Below, piece after piece: positions 34,082 to 46,000 of a DNA stretch of 64,000 bases (positions are counted from its first letter, which is position 1; every line of letters begins with the position of its first letter). Below the pieces are notes generated by a model. The model was given only the letters and a program-made list of their open reading frames with translations. It was not told the origin of the DNA and searched no databases. The translations under genes were made by a program, and so were the position numbers. Source of the DNA: Gibbula magus (Eukaryota > Mollusca > Gastropoda > Trochida > Trochidae); contig OW388298.1 of NCBI GenBank assembly GCA_936450465.1, positions 10,054,663 through 10,118,662 of the forward strand, read 5' to 3'.

Positions 34082-37000
34082 GTAAATGGCTGATATTGAT
34101 TTATGGTAATAAGTACTCTCTAATATGGCCCAGCCGAAGCACGCGAGTAGGAAATTATGTTAATAATCGCACCGCTGTGGTCTACAGTCGCCATCTTTGT
34201 CACATGTTCATTTTTCCATCTCACATGACCTGTTGTTTGGCCCCGTGATCAAGCTCGCTTTATTTCCTGGCAAATTCAAACATCTACGAAAAAGCCACAT
34301 GGATATGCTAGATCAGGCCCTTGAATCAAGGTGGGTAGGTAGAGAATAAACTTTGAAATGAAAATAGAGGTCTAAATTCGGCGAGATTGTCTCAAATCAA
34401 AAGCTGTCATGGTCGAAAAGGAAGTTTGGATCGTGGAACCTCGCTTGCGTTGCGACTCTGCCATGTGCTTGTGTTGATATGTTGAGTGATTACATAATTA
34501 GTGTCATCGCAATTAGTTAGCTTGGGATTTAGTCAGATTTAATTAAGTTGATACATGATAGATGTGAATTTAATCAAAGTAGGTCGTTGTCATTTCTTGT
34601 CGGTCACAGGCAAATATCGCACAGAAATGAACTAGACCTTGTCTTTTCTCAGCTGTTTGTTTATATTTTTTGTTCGACACTTGAATGATTTCTTGATGAA
34701 CTTTTTTGAAACTACCTATGTTCACTGCAAAGGTGATAAGGCCTAGTAGGACCTATTTTTATATTCATTGCCATGCTGATTATCTCCTTTAGCCTACATT
34801 CTTGTTCCAGGAAATAAAGGGGTGTGGCGAAACTCTCTGTAGGCGTGGCTCCAAATTAAATAAATTTCATTTTCGTTATGCTTTGATTTTCATGCTAAGA
34901 TATTATATTTTTTCATCCTATGCATAAAAATAATCAGACTATTAATGCCTAGCCAATAGAAAAAACTTCAAGTTAATATCCAGTTTACAAAAACTGGGCC
35001 TGTATAAGTACACAGTCTTATTTTAATTAGTTAATTTTTATGCGCTTTATTAAGTTATTAACAAATGGAACTTATCATTTGTTGGTTTTAGATCTATAGG
35101 TAGAGACCATTCATTTGAAAGTGATAAAATGTTTTATTTAGGGTCCTGTGTATGACTCCAAAGTAGAATGTCCTAAATAGGGGTAATAGACCTCGCTACG
35201 ACATCATAAGTATTATAGTTTAAACCAAAATTGCTGGTTTTGAATGACAACAGATGTTAGAATTTGTATTAACCCAACTATTTATTGATATGGTTTAACA
35301 GATTATTTTGCAAAATGACATCTGAATTGGTGAATAAGCCATATAATACTGTAAGGTTTATTGAAAGTTGCTTAAATACATGAATGAAAAGCTTGATACA
35401 GATAAAATCAATGAAATGACACATAATCATTTAACAGAGGAAAAACAACACTGATAAAAATTGTCCGGTCAATGAATATTGTATATGTACATGTATAATG
35501 AAGCTTGTAATTGCGCCCCATAATGAAATGGACTGCAGCTCAAATTTAAATTACCGGTATATGAAATACAATTTTATAAAAGATTGAGTATATTTCTTTT
35601 ATGTGAGTTTTGCAACGGCACTTTAGGGAAACCGTTACTTTTGGAAATGAAGTGGGGTAATGAGTTCAGAATGTTTTCATCATGTCCCCCGAATTTTTTT
35701 TGGGAGACATAATGTTTTCGCCTCCGTCCGTTATTGGGTCATTCCGTAATTCCGAAATGCTTTCTTTTCCGATCCATATCTAAAAAATCGTTAAATATTT
35801 TTTCACGAAACTTGGTATGTCGTTAGACCTGGAGTGGTGCCTTTTGCTATTTTGGTTATTCTGAATTTTTTTTTTTTTTTTCTGGTTTCCATGGAAACAA
35901 TTTGAACTTAGTGCATATTGGGGGTAGGAACTGTTCAATATTTTTTCACCAAACTTTGTATTTGCTTAGACCTAGTGAAAGAGTGGTGCCTTTTGCTACT
36001 TTGGCTATTCTGAATTTTTTATTTCTCGTTATTAATTCAATATTGAACTTAGTGCTTAGCATAAGTGAAAAATAAGGGTAATATGACTAGGTTGGATTGA
36101 AAGTTGGAGCGGGGGACATCACAGTATATCACATGCACATATTTCTAGTTAGTTGAGCTATACAACAAGTGATAAAATAAAAGCTTTATGTAAAGTATTT
36201 AACAAGATAACAGATATTTCAAACTTTTCCTTAGGTTAATTTTCTTTATCATGTATCGGTATATCGATAAAAAGTTGTAATCTGTGCAGTGATCAATAAA
36301 ATATTTTTGTTTTTCCTCATATTTTGTAAATAACATCTTTATTACCGCACTTTCAAATAAACCACTTTCCCAAAGGCAAAATTGTTAAAAGAAACGGTCA
36401 ATGTGTAAGATATTTAAAACCAATGTATCATGTTTAAAACTGTCTGTCATTGCTGGTATCTCCTATTCATAGAGAAGTATCGTCCTGTTAAGGTGACTGT
36501 TCTTACACCCCCACAGTTTCTCAACTTCTTGGAATTAGTCCCGAATCATGTAAATTGCGTAATTTATCAAAGTCATAATCATCAATTGTTATATGGACAT
36601 AATTTTCTGGATTATCATTGGTTAATTTCTCATAGAATTGATTTTATTTTGAAACCTGAAACCAAAACTATGTCATACTGTTCAGTCACTGAGGGTTGAT
36701 ACAATGTGTAAGTAAGCCGAAGCGGCGTTAAACAATAACTCACTCACTCACTCACTCACTGTAAGTAGATCCACTGCAATTTTAATGAAAAAATGCAGTG
36801 TTCAATCTAAAAACGAAAAGGAGGGATTTAAACCGTTAAATGTCGCCCTGATAATCATGCAGAAAATGGGGTGATTTTTTAAAACTTGAAGATGAATAGT
36901 TTTGCTTTTAAATGTAGGTATGAAATCACGATTAATGACAGTACGTGCAATGAATTTTTTATGAAGGGTGATTTGATAATTTTCCGTGTGTATCGGCCTT

Positions 37001-40000
37001 TCGCCAATCTTTTTTTAAAGCTGTTGCCAGAATTGTAGTACAAAACCATACCATGAAAATCTTAATTTTATGTTTGTTTTATAAAAGGATATTAGTTACT
37101 ATGAATTTTAAACCAGCATTAAGTGCTCAGCCAAGTCAAGTTTGTGGACTTGAAAATTGACAAATTCACCTGCTGAACCTGAAACATTCGTAACATTTGG
37201 CATATATACATTTTGTCTATTTTTGAGTTCTGTAACCGTTTACAATAATTCTACTGTTGTGTCAACCATTCTTAAAACATTTAGTATCAAACTTAAATAC
37301 AGTTTCAAGCTAAATATTCCCTCACTAAATATATGTATGTCAATTTCCATTTGAAAATTATGATTTAATTTCACAAATATGCATTGATGTGGTTCATTGT
37401 TGTGAGATCATAGTTTTGTCTATCTGGAAAATTGCTTCAGTCCGATACTTTCAGATATGTGCTACAAGTGATCATCAGAATATCTAGTGCTTCAGCTTGA
37501 TAGAGTTAATTTTGACAACAGTCATTTCATCAAAATTATCATCTCTAGTTACTCATGTTTGGAAATGTAATTTCAGCTTATTTGACCTAGCACTTTCTGT
37601 AAAATATGCTGTTATCCAAAGAGGCAATCACATGTCACTACTGTATTTTGTTTATGCTCATAGGTCGCCTCAGCTCACCTGAAGCTTAAAAGGAGGATTC
37701 TATCGGGGTATTTTTTGTGAAAACGAAAAATGAGAGGATATTCTCGTTTACACATATATAATCTAAATACATGATTTAAACAGTTAAATTGAAAGATATT
37801 AATGAAGTTAATATTTTGATGACTTTATATTTCACAACTCGAAAAAGACATGCACACTTGTTGAAAAATAAAAAAACAAATGAGAACTGAAGCCATTCAT
37901 TGGCTCTGCGAATGGGGAAAACTTCGCTATGAACTAACAGCATATTGTTTATTAATTTTGTTATGTGTTATCTGTTAGTATGTGAATTTTCTATCATTGT
38001 ATATATGTTTTATCTTTTAAAAAGGGTAATATTGGGTTAAATATAGCGTGTTTTTATTTCACGTAATTCCAATAATCCAAGATGGTGGATGCTGCCGATA
38101 GATCGGTGATAGAACTTTCCCTTTCAAGTACAATTAACATTTTGACTTGACCAATCAGCAGCAACATTTATTACTGGTATGTGGCCACCCTTCAACTACT
38201 AATTGATATATCCGATCCAACAAAATGTAAAACACATACATGCAAGAGTACTTTCCCTCGTTTCGTAGTCATTTATTTGGGAGTCTGTGTTTTTCTTCCG
38301 CAAATTGATGACTTCTCAAACTAATTGAAAGTACTAACAAATCATCAAATTAGAAAATGCCCACCGAACAAAATCCCCTCAACATTTTCCTGAGATGTTC
38401 TCACTATGATTTATATTTGTTTGGGTTGCAGTCACGATAAAGGCGCCGAATCTCCCAACTCTGATGATCAGGTCCAGTTGACAGGTAAGTACAACAGGTA
38501 CACACTCTGTCTATGTTGTCCGTTAGGCTTTCGGGTCAAAAGATCCAGGGTTCGAATCCCACCAGGGACACGACAAGAGATCCAGGGTTCAATTTCCTTT
38601 AAATCAATTTGAAGTTAACACTGTTACCTTGTTTATCCATCCGAGCAGTACCCACAGGAAGTCGATAGCGTAATTAAAACGTAGATATCATGTAGGTAAA
38701 AAAAACTACCCCCTATATCAAATAGAGTAAAGGAGTAAGGGCAGCCATATTGCTGATCTAAGGGTCCATTCAACATTATGTCAAAAGTTACGCTGAGATT
38801 TGGTGACATTCACAAATATACGCACTTACCTATTATATATTTCTCCGCAAAACCCAACTGATTTCCAACACATGTCACCCCTACGATTACTCTATTGCTC
38901 TTCAAACTCCAAAAACGACTACAAAACCTCTCCCGTGAACATTACTCTGCAGTCGGTACATATTTCGAACGATCACATGGTAATTAATGTGTGTATTGTG
39001 TTGCAGGAGAGACTACCGAGGAACAGGCTGCAGCTATCGCCAGTGTGGCTGCCAACCAAGGATCACTCACCCTGGATCCCAACGTTCAGTACCAGTTCCG
39101 CGCTGACGGGACTCAAGGTAAGCCAAGTAGTTCAGATCTAATGATGTAATTACAGTAATTGCTGTGTGATCTCTTGCCCTGAATTATTGATGCCAGTAGA
39201 ACTGAGTATCAAAAGAAATTTCACGATCCAATATGTATCGCGATGCTAACTGGCAATACACAAGAAAGATAAGAATATTGACAAAAACAGACAAGAATTA
39301 CAGAAGTTAGATAACACCCAAACAACAGTTTAACTTAGTTAAGATTCAGATCTAATTGTAATGCTCGAACTTTACATCTATGGAAATTGCCGTGTGATCT
39401 CGCACCCTGATATACCGTTGTCCGTATCTATCTAGGTACCATCATTCCAAACAAAATTAGAAAGCAATTGTCAGGAAGTGCCTTGTGATCTCAACACCTG
39501 GGTCCTGGCATAATTCCCTCACCTTTGGAAAAGATGGATACTTTTACCATTCTCAAAATCCATATATTGAATAAATTGTTCAAATGACCCCCCTCAAAGG
39601 GGTCAACGGGTTTTTATGTAGTATTTGCTTACTTATTGAGGGACTCCCATGATATCTGCTGGGACACACAATAGCTAGTGGTAGCGAATTCTTGGACTCT
39701 GCGTGTCGTATTTGTAAATTGATCACTGTATGCATCCAGTACAAAGATCAGTTTGAACACTCACAGCCACTCTGCAGAATCCTAGCAGTTATATGCTAAA
39801 AATAAAGTTATGGATCACCTTCATAATCAGTATTTAAATATTATATTCATCATAATATACATTATTTTTAAGCTTATTTTATGCACTGAAAGGCCCGATG
39901 GGCTTATGGCATGGCATGGCATGGCGTCCGGCGTCCGTCCATCCGTCCGTAAACTTTTCGCTTTTTCGACTTCTTCTCCAGAACCAATGACTCCTCAGAG

Positions 40001-43000
40001 CTGAAATTTTATGTGCAGACTCCTTGGCCAATGGGGATTCTAAATTGTAGATTTCGTGACCCCATGACCCCAAATGGGGTCACAGGGGTCACATCCTTAA
40101 AAACCTATTTTCATCTTCTTCTCCAGTTCCAAAAGGTCTAGAAAGCTGAAAAGTTGTGTGCTTACTCCTTGGCCAATGAGGATTCTAAATTGTAGATTTT
40201 GTGACCCCTTGACCCCAAATGGGGTCACGGGGGTCACATCGTTAAAAACCTATTTTCATCTTCTTCTCCAGTTCAAAAAGGTCTAGAGAGCTGAAAAGTT
40301 GTATGCAGACTCCTTGGCCAATGGGGATTCTAAATTGTAGATCTTGTGACCCCATGACCCCAAATGGGGTTACATCCTTAAAAACCTATTTTCATCTTCT
40401 TCTCCAGTTCGAAAAGGTCTAGAGACATGAAAAGTTGTATGCAGACTCCTTGACCAATGGGGATTCTAAATTGTAGATATTGTGACCCCATGACCCCAAA
40501 TGGGGTCACAGGGGTCACATCCTTAAAAACCTATTTTCATCTACTCCAGAACAAATGTACCTAGAAGGCTGTAATATTGTGTACAGACTCTTTAGCCAAT
40601 GGGGATTCTAAATTTTAGATTTGGAGACCCTGTGGTGCCTCAAATAAGGGCCTCAAGCCATGACCTAAAAATCTATTTCAGTCTTCATCATTAAACAATA
40701 TAAACCCTGATGAGCTACAGAGCCCATGGCTCTATTTTTAACTTTTAGGCTAGCACAAGTCTGAATTGCTTCTACTTTGACTACTTTCCCTCACAAGGCT
40801 AACTCGTACCTGTCTCCATCACTGGCTAATTCAAGCCTTGCTACATTTCCCTAATGTTCCTGTGCTAGCAAGTTCAGGTTCAATGTGCCACTGCACTAGC
40901 ACAAGAAAGTTAGCGAAATGTGGCAAGGCTTAAAATGGACACTGCTGCGAATTTGCCTTGGGGGAAGTTGGAACTATGATAGGTTGATTTGACCCGTTCA
41001 TAGGGTCATTTATCTGCATTTTAACGAAGTGTGTAACAGATCTTGCAGGCCAGGTGACCTACCGGGTCGTGCAGGTGTCGCAGGATGGTCAGGAGGCTAC
41101 AGCGCAGGTCGTCACGTCAACACCCTTCCCTACTTCACAGGTGGCACAAGTGAGTGAAAACTAGCTCAAAACTTTATGGCTGTGTTTCATTTATGTTGAG
41201 TTTGCAAATCAAACTCAGAGAAAACCTGCAGGGGTCGAAATTAACCTTTTCAATGCAGTAGCCACTCGGACTAGTGCATTTCTGAAAGAACTAGTCCAGA
41301 CTTATTCCAACTAGCCAAATATATCTCCAAGATCATTTCACCTCCCGACTACCAGTTTTAATACTCTACTAGCCCAGCTTCTTTTTCACTAGCCATTGGC
41401 TACCGGTCTAGTGCTAATTTCGAACACTGAGCTGAATTTTAAAAAAGTGAAATGTTTCTTGGGCATTACTTTTATTTGTGCGACTGACAGCTTTTTGATC
41501 AAATAAATTTAGAATTTGATGCATCATTTTTTTGCTGAACCATTTGTCCAACAGCCCTCGTCACTTTGAAATGTGCCAGAGAAACATATAAAATTTGTTA
41601 TGCAACCTAGTTCAAATGTGGTTAGTGCATTCGGCTTAGAATCGTAAGCTCCTTTGTTCGAATCCTGCCATAGGCTCGGCAAGTTTGTCTACAGTAAAGA
41701 ACTGTTCTACATGCAGTAAGCTTTGTGTTCAATGCTACACTGACTATGATTTAAGTGAAATACTCTTGAAAGTGGCTTCAAAACCCAGATAATTTCACCT
41801 CCTTAGTTCAGGCAAACCATCGCAAACTTTATCACAAAGCAAAGCACCAATTATTATTGTAGGTTTTCTCACTCCAATAAAGGGGGCGGGTTAGCGAGTA
41901 CAGCTTCGGATCAAGAGGTCCGGGGTTCAAATCCCGCCAGGGGCACGGCAACTTTGTCTGCAGTAGAGAACTGTTCTACACACAGTAAGGTTTGGGTGCA
42001 ATGCTACACTGAATTTCAGCTTAGTACCACCCATGGTTCGCTAGTTCCAGCCAATGCTCGCAGGTTTCACCGCAATGCATAGCCATGTGGCGTTGTGGGC
42101 TCTCTCCCTGCCATAATACTAGCAGCCGCGATATTAGTGGAATACTCTTGAAAGAGGCGTTAAACCCCATCTCACCTCACCTCACCTCCCTCCAAGTCAA
42201 GCCACTAACCCTAAAAGTGATTTAAGATTTAAGACTAAGCTTTCCTCGCTTCCTTCCTTACAGACTGTAATACAGAGCCCATTCAGTAATGGCGGAAGTC
42301 CAACACCTGACCAGCAACCCGAGGCGAGGTTTGCGTACTTCACCGGATCAGAACCTGCAGTCGGCACGGTTACAACACAAGGGGATGCTGTTGCTGGGGC
42401 AACCGCCATAGGGCCTGTCACGGCCGGGGGAGGTTAGTGGACTGTAGTCTTGAATCATTTTCCTGTTTATAGAGTTCAGTACATAAGTTTTAATGACATT
42501 TCAAAATTAATAATTCTATGTCTTGCTCAAAGAGATCAAAGTGAAGGATAATGGATGTAAAGTGAGACCAACCAAACCTTTAACTAAATCAAAATTGTAC
42601 TATTTTATTCCACCACTTGAATTGCTCTCTGTTTAGATGATTAGTCCCAGTTGTGTAGATAAGTCATTGGATAAAGGGATGTGTTATTTTGTACTCTATA
42701 TAATTTATAATCAAGAGGTTAATGTATAGCATCTAGAGAAATCTCAAGAAAACCTGTGACATTTGAGATGTACTCTGTAAATTATTTCCATAAAATAGAC
42801 CATAAAATTGTTCAATGTGTTTTTTCAGAATGTATAATTATAATTAGATAAAATATACAATATGCAATAATGAATTAATCTAATATCTGTAAAATAATAT
42901 AGCATGTAAAACCAAAACTCAAATTATTTCATTTTAAAATGAATACCATCAAATTGTTCGATGTGTTTTTTCGAAATACCACAAACTGACACCGACCAGA

Positions 43001-46000
43001 CTTCTCTCCCTCTTCAGCAGGGCAGTTCTACGTGATGATGTCTCCGCAAGACGTGCTACAGGGCCAGCGAAACATCGCGCCGCGGACTACTTTCAGCCCC
43101 AAGCTGGAGGGCCGGTCTTCGCGTGACGACCGACGGCGTGCAACTCATAATGAAGGTAGGAGGGCCAACCATAACGAAGGTAGGCTGGTAGAAGGTAGAG
43201 CGGTGGCAGACTCTTGCGATCCAGAATACACCCACACGACAGCTTACGTAGTGAGCAGTTTCTATATAGTTGTATCGTTTCCAAACTGAAATAAAGGGAG
43301 CAGCGGTCTCTCTTGCCTTGTATACTGCCCTACAGTATTTTTTCCTCTTGGATAACCAAAATCCCTCTCACAGTATATTTAAGAGCTTCTTTTGGGACTG
43401 TTTTTATGTAGATAACATTCTTACTGAAAAATTCTTCTTCGCTGAGACCCAGATAGTTTTCTATAACCGAAAGTAGCCCCTTATGGTATCCATAGTTTAT
43501 TTTGGGGCCAGGAACTGTTTTTATGTTGATAAGATTCTTGCTGCAATAATTCTTCCTCTCGGATATCTTTGATAACCAAAAGCCCCTTTACAATATCAAG
43601 AGCTTTCTTTATCTTTAGGACCAAGGACTGTTTTCATGTAGATACAATTCTTACTGGAATAATTCTTCCTCTTGGGGACCCAGATTGTTTTTGATAACCA
43701 AAAGCCCCTTTACAATTTCAAGGGTTTTATTGAGATCAGGAACTGTTTTTATGTTGATTAGATTCTTACTTGAATAATTCTTCCTCTCGGGGACCCAGAT
43801 TGTTTTTGATAACCGAAAGCCCCCTTACAATATCAAGAGCTTTTTGGGGGATCAGGAACTGTTTTATGTTGATAAAATTCTTCTGGAATAATTCTTCCTC
43901 TCGGGGACCCAGATTGTTTTTGATAACCGAAAGCCCCTTGCAATATCAAGAGCTTTTTGGGGACCAAGGACTGGTTTCATGTTGATAACATTCTTAATGG
44001 AATATAAGTGCTCAGTGCAAGCTAGATTTAAGTTTGGGATATGAATATAATAATGCTCAAGTTGTTGTGGGTTTTTTTCTGTACAAAATATAATGTTCAA
44101 TTTTACTTCTCTAGCCACATAAATCAAATATGTATTCATACATAAAAAGATACACGGGCTGCTATGCTAATTAATTATTTTCAACTTATTTCCTATACTG
44201 ACATGTTTGATTGAGGACATTCTCTCATAGGGTAAGCACTGAATAAATAACTCCTGTACTACAAGCCAAAATTAGATACAAATGAAATTGGGATGTTTAT
44301 GATCAACGGAATCAAATCTAAATGAACTCGTAGTATGCTTTTCATAATAAGTATTTGGCTAAGGAAACAACTGATTAAAGAGATGAAAGTATACTCTTTA
44401 AGTTCCATTTGATTTAAGCAGGATATCAAATGTGTAACGATTCTCCTAGGTGATAAACTGAGGGCGTCATTTTATGCTAGTTCTCAACAGATGGGGCTCT
44501 CTGCAATGGTAGAAGTATCTTACTCTGTATGGGGTGTTTTAATCAAAGAAAGAATTCATAAATCCCCACTGTATTCTTCCTGGTCATGTGTAGGGATAAG
44601 GTATAGTGTCACCAGTTCTCCTGGTGGGGGCGGGGTAGCACAGTGGTTAGCATGTTCAGCACAAGATCAAGAGGTCTGTGCCATGGGCTCAGCAACTTCT
44701 GTCTGCAGTAGAGACGTCCTACAAGCAGAGCATGGTTTGCTAGTTCCAGCCAATGCTTGCAGGTTTCACTGCAATGCATAACCACTGAGTCGGCAGTTTA
44801 GTGTCCTCTCTTCCTGTTAAGGGATAAGGTTTAGGCTAATTGTTTTATGAAACTATGAACTTTGAAGCAATGATTTCAAAGTTCTCAAAATCTTATAAAT
44901 TTGATTTGTTGAACATTATAGAAACTTCTCTTCCTTGCAATTTTAAAATTATGTTAATTTGACGTAGGGAGAAAAAAAACCCACATAAATTTCAAATTAG
45001 TAATCTGCTCTGTTTACAGTTATCATATTGGGCGATAACATACCTTTCTTATCATTTATCCTTCCTTTTATACAGGTGTGTGTTTCTTAACACTCCGCAC
45101 ATTTTCATATTTATTTTCTTGTATATATTTAGCCAGGTTTCTTCGTTTATAGCAAAACCAGTTCGTGAATACCCTCAAACAAAACCTAATTTTTGTTTTC
45201 GAAAATAATATCAAAATACTGCCACCTTACTCAGAAATATTTTCAGAAAGAAATTTTGTTGTGTTGTAATTCTGGGTGGCAATTGTCTCCATCGGAGAGT
45301 TTCCTCCCCTTTCCTCCATATCCCCGTTTGTTTTTTGTTTTCACCTGTTTGTTCGCACACCAGCTTTTGAACATCCATGCTTTTTAAGGGTCATGGTTTT
45401 GCATATATCATACAAATTAGACTAGGATAGAATTTAGCATACGTTTTTAACAGATTTTATATAAGGCATTTCTCTTGTATAGATCTTAGAATCAACGCTT
45501 GCCATCTTTAGTAACGCTCCATGTGGAAGAAATCTTTTGATTTACGTCACCTAAGTGAAAATAAATCATGTTAAATGGAGTAGAGAGCACCGAAATATTT
45601 ATTAGTTTTTGATAAGGTATGATAAGGTCTTTAACCAATAGTTGATCAAGATAAATCAACTGTTGGCATTGGCCATTATGTTTGGGTGTCAGCTTGACTG
45701 TTTAAATGATTGGATTGTCAAAGCGATGATGATTATGATAATTCCTTTTCAACAATAATGCTGTTGGAACAATTAATTCCGAATGTCCAATTTACAGAAA
45801 TGAAAACTCAGAAATTCTATAGTTTGGGTAATCTGTGAAAGCCAAACTCTTGTGAAAGGTTGAAAGAAACGATAAAGTCAAACAATTCCTGAACGCATAT
45901 ACAGGAATCAAAACACTGAAATTCATTAGTCTACGAAAGCTTCTTGCTGGCTGTTTTGAATCAGGGAAAGAATTAAGAAAACGGTATTGTAATAAGTGTA

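Larger units (their letters stand above)
34082..38431. other. USF intron 1 (4.35 kb)
   Basis: AT-rich intron. It holds the dispersed repeat at 35682-36127 and a short 'gccgcttcgg' fragment at 36714. I see no other exon; the open frames in it have no family resemblance. Confidence 0.6.

Noticed and set aside
41884..41955. Functional tRNA gene
   Set aside because: Boxes A and B are present, but the acceptor stem does not pair well and the sequence continues into a SINE body.
44491..44781. 96-residue plus-strand frame
   Set aside because: Mostly SINE sequence; similar frames appear in other SINE copies.
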